Positions 17,207 to 24,624 of a DNA stretch of 55,587 nucleotides are shown piece after piece. This DNA comes from Pseudomonas sp. dw_612. Lineage in GTDB: Bacteria; Pseudomonadota; Gammaproteobacteria; Pseudomonadales; Pseudomonadaceae. The notes beneath the pieces were generated by a model. That model saw only the letters and a list, made by a program, of their open reading frames with translations, ran no database searches and was not told the DNA's origin. How positions within the stretch are numbered: position 1 is the stretch's first letter; each line of letters starts with the position of its first letter. The stretch covers positions 1 through 55,587 of the forward strand of contig NZ_JAAVVC010000031.1 of the NCBI RefSeq assembly GCF_018449725.1, in the 5' to 3' direction. The position numbers were made by a program, and so were the translations under genes.

Positions 17207-18450
17207 AGGGTTTCACCCAACGATCGGGCGACGCGCAAGGCACTGACCACCCCGTCTTCGTGAAAGCCGTTGGCCCAATAGGCGCCGCAATAATAGGTGT
17301 GTTGCGCGCCGTTCAATTCTTCCCAGCGTGCCTGCGCCGCCACCGCTTTCAAGCTGTATTGCGGATGGGCATAGGTGTATTTGGCGAGCACCTTGAACGG
17401 ACTGATGCCGGCGCTCTGGTTGAGGCTGACGCAGAACGTGGTGTCGCTCTGGATGCCTTGCAGGATGTTCATGTCGTAAGTGACGGCGGCCCGGGTGTGT
17501 CCGGCGCCACCGAGGCGAAAATTCCAGCTCGCCCAGGCGAGTTTTCGCTCAGGCAGCAGGCGGGTATCGGTGTGCAAAACCACTTCGTTGTCAGCGTAGG
17601 GCAGGGCGCCGAGGATCGACTGCTCGGCATCGCTCGGCTTGGCCAGCAGTTTCAGGGCCTGATCGCTGTGGCAGGCGAACACCACTTTGTCGAAGCGCTC
17701 GCTGCCGGCGGGGCTGTGGATAACTACGCCATCGGCATCGCGTTCGACGCGGGTTACCGGGCAATTGAGGCGAATCTTCTCTTTAAACGATGCAGTCAGT
17801 GGCGCGACATAAGCGCTCGAACCACCCTCGATCACACACCATTGCGGGCGATTACTGACGGACAGCAAACCGTGATTCTTGAAAAACCGCAGGAAGCACT
17901 GCATCGGGAAACCGAGCATGTCGGCCATGGACATCGACCAGATCGCCGCGCCCATCGGCACGATGTAATGCAGGATGAAGCGCTCGCCGTAGCCGCCGGC
18001 CTTCAGGTATTGATCGAGGGTGGTGTCAGCGCCGATCCGGTGTTCCTCAAGGTCGCGCAGGGCTTGTTTATTGAAACGCTGGATGTCGCGCAACATGCCC
18101 CAGAACCCCGGCGACAGTAGGTTGCGCCGCTGGGCGAACAGGCTGTTGAGGTTGTTGCCGTTGTACTCAAGGCCTGAGTCCGGGTCGGTGACCGAGAAAC
18201 TCATCTGCGTGGGTTTGAACCCGACGCCGAGCTGGCCCAGCAGGCGCATGAAATTTGGATAGGTCCAGTCGTTGAACACAATAAAACCCGTGTCCACGGC
18301 GTAGGGCTGGCCATCGACGGTCACGTCCACCGTGTGGGTGTGACCGCCGACCCAATCGCCGGCCTCGAACAGGGTGATCTCGTGGCGGCTATTGAGCAGG
18401 TAAGCGCTGGTCAGCCCCGAGATACCGCTGCCGATAATGGCGATGTTCAC
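17203..18450 (-). CDS. FAD-dependent amine-oxidase-like oxidoreductase
   Basis: A 415-residue flavoprotein with an N-terminal dinucleotide-binding motif (MNIAIIGSGISGLTSAYLLN, then FEAGDWVGGHTHTVDV) like those of amine oxidases and phytoene-desaturase-type enzymes. The C-terminal FAD contact is probably in YCGAYWANGFHEDGV. Homologues in this gene arrangement are associated with the singlet-oxygen/light regulon of other proteobacteria, and a role in desaturating or oxidising the methylated fatty acid is a reasonable inference. It overlaps the SDR gene and the DUF1365 gene by 4 bp each. Confidence 0.88.
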   Translation of the reverse strand: MNIAIIGSGISGLTSAYLLNSRHEITLFEAGDWVGGHTHTVDVTVDGQPYAVDTGFIVFNDWTYPNFMRLLGQLGVGFKPTQMSFSVTDPDSGLEYNGNNLNSLFAQRRNLLSPGFWGMLRDIQRFNKQALRDLEEHRIGADTTLDQYLKAGGYGERFILHYIVPMGAAIWSMSMADMLGFPMQCFLRFFKNHGLLSVSNRPQWCVIEGGSSAYVAPLTASFKEKIRLNCPVTRVERDADGVVIHSPAGSERFDKVVFACHSDQALKLLAKPSDAEQSILGALPYADNEVVLHTDTRLLPERKLAWASWNFRLGGAGHTRAAVTYDMNILQGIQSDTTFCVSLNQSAGISPFKVLAKYTYAHPQYSLKAVAAQARWEELNGAQHTYYCGAYWANGFHEDGVVSALRVARSLGETL

Positions 18451-19229
18451 GGCTGGTCCTTGATCGGCGGACTGCTGCGGACCATGCGTTTGCCGATCGC
18501 CAGCTTCACCCGGTTGGGCAATTTCGACAGCGGCCAGAGCGCCGCCATGAACAGCGCAGGGAAAGCGATTTCCAGTGGACGGTTCTTGAGTTTGGCGAAG
18601 ATATGCCGCGCGGCTTTATCCACAGGCCAACTGAGTGGCATCGGGAAATCGTTTTTCTCAGTCAGCGGCGTATCGACGAATCCGGGGCTGACCACGGTGA
18701 CTTCGATGCCTTCCGGCGCCAGGTCGATGCGCAAGGATTCGAACAAGTAACGTAGCCCGGCCTTCGACGCGCCATAGGCTTCGGCCCGTGGCAGTGGCAG
18801 GTAGGTCACCGAACTGGCGACGCCCACCAGGTGTGGCGCGGTGCCTTGGCGCAGCAATGGCAGGGCCGCTTCGATGCAATAGCTGCTGGCCAGCAGGTTG
18901 GTGCGCACCACGTGCTCGACGATCGAGGCATCGAACTGCTTGGCGTCAACGTATTCGCACGTGCCGGCGTTGAGGATCACCGTGTCCAGGGAACCCCAAT
19001 CCTCGGCGATCCGCTCGCCGATTTCACGCACGGTCTGGCTGTTGGTCAGGTCGCCGGCGACCACCATCACTTGCCCCGGATAACGCTGGGACAGGATTTT
19101 GAGTGGCACGATCGAGCGTGAGCTGACCGCCAGATGCGCGCCGGTTTTCAAGATCTCTTCGGCCAGCGCGGCACCAATGCCGCTGCTCGCACCCGTCAAC
19201 CAGTATCGCCGTGGAGGTGTAAGACTCAT
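18447..19229 (-). CDS. Short-chain dehydrogenase/reductase
   Basis: A classical SDR of 260 residues: cofactor motif WLTGASSGIGAALAEEI, NAGT in place of NNAG, the catalytic Ser in GVASSVTYLP and the YGASK active site (YxxxK). Substrate unknown. It is embedded in the light-response cluster, overlapping the SnoaL-like gene and the flavin oxidoreductase gene by 4 bp each, which argues for a step in the same pathway. Confidence 0.9.
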   Translation of the reverse strand: MSLTPPRRYWLTGASSGIGAALAEEILKTGAHLAVSSRSIVPLKILSQRYPGQVMVVAGDLTNSQTVREIGERIAEDWGSLDTVILNAGTCEYVDAKQFDASIVEHVVRTNLLASSYCIEAALPLLRQGTAPHLVGVASSVTYLPLPRAEAYGASKAGLRYLFESLRIDLAPEGIEVTVVSPGFVDTPLTEKNDFPMPLSWPVDKAARHIFAKLKNRPLEIAFPALFMAALWPLSKLPNRVKLAIGKRMVRSSPPIKDQP

Positions 19230-19648
19230 CCCATTCTCCTTTTCAGCCAGGCAATCGCCCGGCCCAATACGGGTAGATGTTCATAAAGCAGTGCCCCGGC
19301 ATCGAAATAATCCCGGTGGCGATAAACCTTGTCGCGCCATCGCAGGTGCGAGCAGCCGTCGACGCGAATCAACTGGCCGCCGGCCAGGCGCGGATGGCGA
19401 TAGCTCATGACCCAGCGTAGATAACCTTCGCCTTCACCAATCTGGTCAAAGCCATGGAAGTCGAAGCGCAGTTCGCTGACGTTGGCGTAGAGCTCGGAGA
19501 AGTAGCCGCGCAATTGCTGTAAGCCCTGTACTTCATGCAAAGGGTCGGTGAACTGCACGTCGTCCGTATACAACTCGTTCAGGCGTTGCAGATTATCCTT
19601 GTGCAGTTCGCCGAACTGCCGGGCAAAGCGCCGCAGAAAGTCACTCAT
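19226..19648 (-). CDS. SnoaL-like/NTF2-fold protein
   Basis: A 140-residue protein of the nuclear transport factor 2 (SnoaL-like) fold, with features such as LNELYTDDVQFTDPLHEVQGL and WVMSYRHPRLAGGQLIRVDG. Members act as small isomerases, hydrolases or binding proteins; the specific role here is unknown. The start is set at the ATG at 19648 because a strong GGAGGTG ribosome binding site ends five bases upstream; the alternative GTG at 19654 lies inside that site. It overlaps the end of phrB by 8 bp. Confidence 0.85.
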   Translation of the reverse strand: MSDFLRRFARQFGELHKDNLQRLNELYTDDVQFTDPLHEVQGLQQLRGYFSELYANVSELRFDFHGFDQIGEGEGYLRWVMSYRHPRLAGGQLIRVDGCSHLRWRDKVYRHRDYFDAGALLYEHLPVLGRAIAWLKRRMG

Positions 19649-21086
19649 GGTCACCTCCGGTATTTTGCCGCGACGGCAGGTTCTTGAACGCAGCCAGGGC
19701 TCGTTCGCGGGACTTGCTTAGATTGACGATTGGCGAGGGGTAATCTGTAACGCCGAACAAGCCCCCAAGGTTGGCCGGGTTGTGCACTTCTTTTTTATTC
19801 AGCCCGGCCAGTTCCGGCAGCCAGTGCTTGATGAACACGCCTTCGGCGTCGAATTTTTCCGACTGGCTCAGCGGGTTGAAGATGCGGAAGTAGGGCGCCG
19901 AATCGGTGCCGGTGGACGAGCTCCATTGCCAGCCGCCGTTGTTCGCCGCCAGGTCGCCATCGATCAGGTGCCGCATGAAAAAGCGCTCGCCTTCGCGCCA
20001 GTCGATCAGCAGATTCTTGGTCAGGAACATCGCCACCACCATGCGCAGGCGGTTATGCATCCAGCCGGTTTCGAGCAATTGGCGCATGGCCGCATCGATG
20101 ATCGGCAGACCGGTGCGGGCTTCTTGCCACGCGGCGAGTTCATCCGGCGCATCGCGCCAGGCCAGGGCTTCGGTTTCCGGGCGGAAGGCGCGGTGGCGCG
20201 AAACCCGTGGGTAGCCCACCAGAATGTGTTTGTAGAACTCGCGCCACAGCAGTTCGTTGATCCAGGTCACCGCGCCAACCTTGCCGCTTTCGAATTCGCC
20301 CTGATTGCTTTGCAGTGCGGCGTGCAGACACTGGCGCGGAGAAATCACCCCGGCCGCCAGATAGGCCGAGAGCTGACTGGTGCCGGGCTTGGCCGGGAAG
20401 TCGCGTTCGCTTTGGTAGTAATCGATTTGCGCGTCGGCGAAGGTGTCGAGACGGCGCCGGGCTTCGCTTTCACCGGCGGGCCAGAGCGCGATCAAACTGT
20501 CATTGGGCGTTTCGAAGCCGTCGACACGCGAAGGAACTTCATCGCTGTCGATGTTTAGCGGCGCTTGCACGCCGGGAGCGATCACCCGACTCGGCAGTGA
20601 GCGGCGCAAGCGGTCGTAACAGACTTTGCGAAACTGACTGAACACCTGAAAGTAGGTGCCGGTCTTGGTCAGCACGGTGCCCGGTGTGAACAGCAGTTGA
20701 TCGAGGTAGCTGTGGAAGTCGATGCCCTCGGCTTTCAACGCCTGGGCCACCGCTTCATCACGGCGACTTTCATGGATGCCGTATTCCTCGTTGACGTGCA
20801 CCGCGTTGATCTTCAACTGCCGGCACAGGTCGAGCAGCACTTTCGGCGCCGCCTCCCAGCGAGACGCCGTGCGGATCAGCAGGGGAATGTTGAGCTTGCC
20901 CAGCGCCAGGCTCAACTCGCTCAGGTTGCGCAGCCAGAAATCCACTTTGCACGGCGCGTCGTCATGTTCCAGCCATTGTTCCGGGCTCAACAGATACACC
21001 GCCACACTCGGGCCGCGAGCAGCGGCAGCCGAAAGGGCGGTGTTGTCATGCAGGCGCAGGTCGCTGCGCAGCCAGATCAATTGCAT
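19641..21086 (-). CDS. phrB: Deoxyribodipyrimidine photolyase (CPD photolyase)
   Basis: Repairs UV-induced cyclobutane pyrimidine dimers using blue light and reduced FAD. The 481-residue protein has the N-terminal antenna domain (MQLIWLRSDLRLHDNTAL) and the C-terminal FAD domain with GLPIIDAAMRQLLETGWMHN, WREGERFFMRHLIDGDLAANNGGWQW and RIFNPLSQSEKFD. The start at 21086 matches the family; the frame extends 7 residues to 21107. It lies 21 bp after the MerR gene and is followed without a gap by the fatty-acid-modification genes, so photorepair and membrane genes share one transcript. Confidence 0.96.
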   Translation of the reverse strand: MQLIWLRSDLRLHDNTALSAAAARGPSVAVYLLSPEQWLEHDDAPCKVDFWLRNLSELSLALGKLNIPLLIRTASRWEAAPKVLLDLCRQLKINAVHVNEEYGIHESRRDEAVAQALKAEGIDFHSYLDQLLFTPGTVLTKTGTYFQVFSQFRKVCYDRLRRSLPSRVIAPGVQAPLNIDSDEVPSRVDGFETPNDSLIALWPAGESEARRRLDTFADAQIDYYQSERDFPAKPGTSQLSAYLAAGVISPRQCLHAALQSNQGEFESGKVGAVTWINELLWREFYKHILVGYPRVSRHRAFRPETEALAWRDAPDELAAWQEARTGLPIIDAAMRQLLETGWMHNRLRMVVAMFLTKNLLIDWREGERFFMRHLIDGDLAANNGGWQWSSSTGTDSAPYFRIFNPLSQSEKFDAEGVFIKHWLPELAGLNKKEVHNPANLGGLFGVTDYPSPIVNLSKSRERALAAFKNLPSRQNTGGDHE

Positions 21087-21107
21087 GGTGTTTCCCGTAC
21101 TCAACAT

Positions 21108-22049
21108 TTAAATAAGCCCACGCTGAACGAGGTCCTGATGCGCCGACAAGGGATCTTCGGCCAGGAACAAATCAGCAATCTCGGTGGTTCTTACGGACAA
21201 CTCGGCGTGGTGGATGCATACCGTTGGTCCGACAATCATTTTTGGGCAGCTGACGCCACTCAAAAGTTTCGGCAGCTGCGCGAGGTTCATGGCTTTGCTG
21301 GAATACAGCAGTACGCCGCGGGCTTGCAGGTGTTCGACCGCCAGTGCGAGTTCCCCGGCCGGTAGTGGCCAATCGAAAACTTCCACCGGGCAATCGGTGC
21401 TGCTGATCAGCCAGGCGGTGAGCCACAAATGAGGCTCCAGGGACACATCCGAGTGGTTGATCAACAGCAGGGGCGCGGAACGCAATTGCCGGTTGTTATG
21501 GTAGATGCGCGCACCGAATTTGCTGCGCAACCAGGAATAAAAGAACACGCGTTCCATCTGCGCGCCGAACTGGCCTTGCCAGCGTTGTTCCAGTTCGGTC
21601 AACAACGGCATCAGCAGTTGTTCGCACAGGGTCCGTGGCGGATACAGCGCCATGGCTTGGTTGACGGTGTCATCGAGCCTGCGTTCGGCCAGTTGAGTGA
21701 CCGCTTGCAACAGCGTGTTACGCAGCAATTGCCAGTCGTTTTCGACAGCCTCGGTAAAGGCTTGCGGGGTGTCGAGCAGTTGCTTGACCTGACTGACCGC
21801 CACGCCGCGATTGAGCCAGGTGAGAATCGTCAGGATCCGTTGCACATGTTCGGCCGAGAACAACCGATGCCCCTTGGGCGTGCGTTGCGGCACGATCAAG
21901 CCGTAACGCCGTTCCCAGGCGCGCAGGGTGATCGCATTGACCCCGGTCTGGCGCGCCACTTCACGAATCGGCAACCAGCCTTCGTCCAGGGCCTTCTTGA
22001 AATCGGCGCCGAGGTCTTCGCGGGCACTGGTGTCGGGTGTGTTGTTCAT
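21108..22049 (-). CDS. MerR-family regulator, class II LitR/PplR-like
   Basis: A 313-residue regulator with an N-terminal MerR winged helix (LPIREVARQTGVNAITLRAW, ERRYGLIVPQRTPKGHRLFS) and a large C-terminal domain resembling the B12-binding domain of LitR/CarH photoreceptors. The cobalamin-ligand motif DxHxxG is not found, as expected for class II LitR proteins, which rely on a partner LOV photoreceptor in P. putida. It starts at the base after the DUF523 gene stop (TAA then ATG) and precedes phrB by 21 bp. It probably binds the TGTACA-N12-TGTA(C/T)A sites upstream of the cluster and so controls its own operon. No LOV protein gene is in the window. Confidence 0.85.
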   Translation of the reverse strand: MNNTPDTSAREDLGADFKKALDEGWLPIREVARQTGVNAITLRAWERRYGLIVPQRTPKGHRLFSAEHVQRILTILTWLNRGVAVSQVKQLLDTPQAFTEAVENDWQLLRNTLLQAVTQLAERRLDDTVNQAMALYPPRTLCEQLLMPLLTELEQRWQGQFGAQMERVFFYSWLRSKFGARIYHNNRQLRSAPLLLINHSDVSLEPHLWLTAWLISSTDCPVEVFDWPLPAGELALAVEHLQARGVLLYSSKAMNLAQLPKLLSGVSCPKMIVGPTVCIHHAELSVRTTEIADLFLAEDPLSAHQDLVQRGLI

Positions 22050-23009
22050 TTAGATCGCATTTCGCAGGCTAAGGTTTTCCGGGTGCGGTTGCAGGTAAAC
22101 CTGTTGCGCAATGTACGGGTCCGGGTGTTGGCGGAAGTAATGCTTGAGCAGCGTCAACGGCACCACCAAGGGCACGATGCCGTGGCGGTATTGGCCGATG
22201 ACATGCTGCATTTCCTGTTTGTCTTCTGCGCTGATGACCTGCTTGAGGTAACCACTGATGTGCTGCAGGACATTGGTGTGGGTGCGGCGCGTGGCGCATT
22301 TTTTCAGCGCCTCCATCAACTCGCTGAAATAGCGCGGGCCGAGTTCTTTCGGGTCGGTCTGGCCCATGTTGCCCAGCAGATTGCCCAGGGTTTTGTAGTG
22401 CACCGGGTTGTGGGCCATCAGCAGGTATTTGTAGCGCGAGTGAAAGTCCATGAGGCCGCGACGGCTCAGGCCTTCTTGCAGCAATTGTTGCCAGGCGCTG
22501 TAGGCGAATACGCGCGTGAGGAAGTTTTCCCGCAGCACCGGATCATTGAGGCGACCGTCTTCTTCCACCGGCAGGTCCGGGTGTTGTTCGCAAAACGCCT
22601 GGGCATAGATGCCGCGCCCACCGCCCTCCACCGGCGCACCGTTGGCGTGGTAGACCTTGACCCGCAACAACCCGCAGGACGGCGACTTCTGCATGAAGAT
22701 GTAGCCGCAGATATCGCCCAGTTCAGCGGCCATTTTCTGGCCGTACTCGGCGAGCGGTTGGGTGACGTTGATTTCGCGGTTGAGCGTGCCGACGGCTTCG
22801 GGATGTTCGGCATCGCCCACGAGGCGAATCGGTTCGCGAGGAATCCCGAGGCCGATCGCGACTTCCGGGCACACCGGGACAAAATCGAAATAGTCAGTGA
22901 GGGTGCGACTGCACAGCCGCGATTCCTTGTGCCCGCCATTGAAGCGCACCTCGGCACCCATCAGGCAGGCGCTGATTGCGATTTTCGGTTTGGCGGGGGC
23001 GATGGGCAT
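22050..23009 (-). CDS. DUF523 and DUF1722 (YbgA) domain protein
   Basis: A 319-residue two-domain protein. The N-terminal DUF523 half starts KIAISACLMGAEVRFNGGHK and carries SPSCGLLRVK; the C-terminal DUF1722/YbgA half contains SRYKYLLMAHNPVHYKTLGNLLG. Cysteines in both halves of DUF523 suggest metal or Fe-S binding. Fusions like this are often beside photolyase and MerR genes. The start has a GAGGTG ribosome binding site, and the upstream 100 bp contain a strong promoter overlapped by two predicted MerR operators, so this gene appears to be the first of the phrB transcript. Confidence 0.9.
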   Translation of the reverse strand: MPIAPAKPKIAISACLMGAEVRFNGGHKESRLCSRTLTDYFDFVPVCPEVAIGLGIPREPIRLVGDAEHPEAVGTLNREINVTQPLAEYGQKMAAELGDICGYIFMQKSPSCGLLRVKVYHANGAPVEGGGRGIYAQAFCEQHPDLPVEEDGRLNDPVLRENFLTRVFAYSAWQQLLQEGLSRRGLMDFHSRYKYLLMAHNPVHYKTLGNLLGNMGQTDPKELGPRYFSELMEALKKCATRRTHTNVLQHISGYLKQVISAEDKQEMQHVIGQYRHGIVPLVVPLTLLKHYFRQHPDPYIAQQVYLQPHPENLSLRNAI

Positions 23010-23032
23010 TGCAGCACCTCGAATCTAATACC

Positions 23033-23056
23033 TGTACAGAGCATCAACTCTGTACA
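23033..23056. promoter_or_regulatory. Predicted LitR/PplR operator 1 (TGTACA-N12-TGTACA)
   Basis: Two exact TGTACA boxes separated by 12 bases, at 23033-23038 and 23051-23056. This fits the consensus T(G/A)TACA-N12-TGTA(C/T)A that I recall for light-inducible promoters controlled by class II LitR in P. putida. It lies between the -10 box and the start codon of the DUF523 gene, where a bound regulator would block elongation or initiation. Confidence 0.75.
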
Positions 23057-23067
23057 ACATAATCCTC

Positions 23068-23095
23068 ATCATAGATTCGAAGCTGTACAAGTCAA
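23068..23095 (-). promoter_or_regulatory. Sigma-70-type promoter of the photolyase cluster
   Basis: On the minus strand, TTGACT (-35, 23090-23095) and TATGAT (-10, 23068-23073) are separated by 16 bases. A predicted operator box begins directly after the -35 element and another operator lies downstream of the -10, so the promoter is bracketed. It would drive the DUF523-merR-phrB-SnoaL-SDR-FAD-DUF1365-methyltransferase-DUF2878 run. Confidence 0.65.
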
Positions 23096-23107
23096 ATTAT
23101 TTGTATA
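23084..23107. promoter_or_regulatory. Predicted LitR/PplR operator 2 (TGTACA-N12-TGTATA)
   Basis: Boxes TGTACA (23084-23089) and TGTATA (23102-23107) with a 12-base spacer, again fitting T(G/A)TACA-N12-TGTA(C/T)A. The -35 box of the predicted promoter (23090-23095) lies inside the spacer. Confidence 0.75.
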
Positions 23108-23134
23108 GGTTTTTCGAGGGCGCGATTTGTACCT

Positions 23135-23223
23135 TGTGGGAGCGGGCTTGCTCGCGAATGCGGTGGGTCAGCCGCACATGTGTTGAATGACACACTGCAT
23201 TCGCGAGCAAGCCCGCTCCCACA
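23135..23223. repeat. REPIN, GTGGGAGCGGGCTTGC type
   Basis: Inverted REP arms with the spacer GGTGGGTCAGCCGCACATGTG followed by TTGAATGACACACTG. It separates the Trp-rich protein gene from the promoter of the DUF523 gene and may limit read-through between the two transcripts. Confidence 0.9.
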
Positions 23224-23229
23224 GGGGAT

Positions 23230-23445
23230 CTACTTCCAGCCCGATAGCCAGGTGTTGTTGTCTTTCAGCGTTTGCCAATCAATGCGCTCACTGCGCTGCG
23301 TCAACACTGCCTGCAACTCAACCGCCAGCACCGTGCCGTCCTCGTCCCGGAACAACTCGGTCACCAGAAAATGTTTTTCGCGATTTTGCGGTTGGGCTGC
23401 TGTCCATTTCGACAGCAGCAATTTACCCGGATTGAGGCGGTTCAC
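23230..23445 (-). CDS. TIGR02450-family Trp-rich small protein
   Basis: A 71-residue protein, with N-terminus NRLNPGKLLLSKWTAAQPQ, three tryptophans (KWTA, DWQTL, TWLSGW) and the ending NNTWLSGWK. It matches the TIGR02450 family of small tryptophan-rich proteins of unknown function, often found near photolyase genes. The start is GTG at 23445, overlapping the TGA stop of the upstream FAD oxidoreductase gene (GTGA), so the two are coupled. The frame runs further upstream, but that part is a shadow of the oxidoreductase gene. Confidence 0.82.
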   Translation of the reverse strand: MNRLNPGKLLLSKWTAAQPQNREKHFLVTELFRDEDGTVLAVELQAVLTQRSERIDWQTLKDNNTWLSGWK

Positions 23446-24428
23446 TGCAGGTGCGCGTGCAAGCGGCGGGCGGCTTCCTGGCCGCTGAGCCAGGCGCCTT
23501 CGACACGACCGGACAGGCACCAGTCGCCACACACATACAGGCCCAGGTCGGCATCCGCCAACACGCCCCATTCATGACTGCTGGCGGGGCGCGCGTAGAG
23601 CCAGCGGTGGGCGAGACTGAAGGTGGGCGCAGGCATCGCGCTGTGCAGCAGCTCGGCGAACGCACCGTGCAATTGCTCGATCACGGCTTCCTTGGATAGG
23701 TCGATATGTTGCCGGCTCCAGGTGCTGGTGGCGTGTAACACCCACGTGTCCAGCGTGTTGTCGCGCCCGGGTTTGCTGCGGTTGCGGGCCAGCCAGTCGA
23801 GCGGACTGTCCTGCACGAAGCAGCCTTCCATGGGCGTATCGAGTGGTGTGTCGAAGGCGAGGGCAATGGCCCAGGTCGGGTCCATTTTGACCCCGGCGGC
23901 GGCCCCCGCCAGTTTCGGCGCAGAGGCCAGCAACGCGGTGGCCTGAGGCGCCGGCGTCGCAATGACTACGTGGCTGAACGGGCCGTGAGTGAAACCTTCG
24001 GCGTCCTGCAGATGCCAGTGTTCTTCGCCGCGATAGACCTCGGTGATCCGGCAGGCGAAATGCACTTCCAGGTCGCCGAGCAGCGCGCGGGTGATGGCGC
24101 TCATGCGCGGTGTGCCGACCCAACGGGTTTGCTCATCCGGCGACAGGTTTAGCTGGCCGCCCTGGAACGTATAGAGCTGCGGCGTCCATTCGGCGACCCA
24201 GCCATTGGCTTGCCAGCGTTGCACTTCGGTGACGAAGCGCCGGTCACGTGCCGTGAAATACTGCGCGCCCATGTCCAGAGCGCCAGCGTCACTGCGCTTG
24301 CTCGACATGCGTCCGCCGCTGCCACGGCTTTTATCGAAAAGTTGAACGACATGCCCGGCCTCCGTCAGGGCCTGGGCGGCGGAGAGTCCGGCGATGCCGG
24401 TGCCGATGATTGCGATAGGTACAGTCAT
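23442..24428 (-). CDS. Renalase-like NAD(P)/FAD-dependent oxidoreductase
   Basis: A 328-residue flavoprotein: FAD motif IAIIGTGIAGLSAAQALTEA, then FDKSRGSGGRMSSKR, DMGAQYFTARD, and a C-terminal GDWCLSGRVEGAWLSGQEAA that should contact the flavin. The pattern resembles renalase-type and related FAD oxidoreductases found next to photolyase/MerR clusters. The start at 24428 (MTVPIAIIG) fits the fold; the frame continues to 24482 through the predicted operator. Its upstream region has TGTACA boxes shared with the divergent TIGR01777 gene. Confidence 0.88.
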   Translation of the reverse strand: MTVPIAIIGTGIAGLSAAQALTEAGHVVQLFDKSRGSGGRMSSKRSDAGALDMGAQYFTARDRRFVTEVQRWQANGWVAEWTPQLYTFQGGQLNLSPDEQTRWVGTPRMSAITRALLGDLEVHFACRITEVYRGEEHWHLQDAEGFTHGPFSHVVIATPAPQATALLASAPKLAGAAAGVKMDPTWAIALAFDTPLDTPMEGCFVQDSPLDWLARNRSKPGRDNTLDTWVLHATSTWSRQHIDLSKEAVIEQLHGAFAELLHSAMPAPTFSLAHRWLYARPASSHEWGVLADADLGLYVCGDWCLSGRVEGAWLSGQEAARRLHAHLQ

Positions 24429-24453
24429 AGGGGCCTCGTTTACCTTTCTGTAC

Positions 24454-24482
24454 AGACTACGCCGTGGATTAAACCTGTACAA
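24454..24482 (-). promoter_or_regulatory. Candidate promoter of the renalase-like oxidoreductase
   Basis: On the minus strand, TTGTAC (24477-24482) and TAGTCT (24454-24459) are spaced by 17 bases. The -35 overlaps one TGTACA operator box and the -10 abuts a second, lone TGTACA box at 24449-24454. The -10 match is only moderate, so this is tentative. Confidence 0.4.
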
Positions 24483-24499
24483 TATTGTTTTTTGGTATA
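24476..24499. promoter_or_regulatory. Predicted LitR/PplR operator in a divergent promoter region
   Basis: TGTACA (24476-24481), 12 bases, then GGTATA (24494-24499), one mismatch from T(G/A)TACA-N12-TGTA(C/T)A. The second box overlaps a plus-strand extended -10 element, TGGTATAAC at 24493-24501, that could serve the TIGR01777 gene. One site could thus control both directions. Confidence 0.6.
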
Positions 24500-24624
24500 A
24501 CTTTTAGCGTTCTCGTTCTGACAGCTTGGCCTATTGTTAAACACAGACCCTGCCCGATACCAAAGATCCCTGCTTATAAAAATAGACTAGTGATCAAGGT
24601 AAAACGCCACGCGAGGAAGAAGTC

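Noticed and set aside
21429..23108. 559-codon plus-strand open frame opposite the MerR and DUF523 genes
   Set aside because: It spans two well-supported minus-strand genes and the operator region, has low-complexity His/Gln/Val-rich composition and lacks a recognisable domain.
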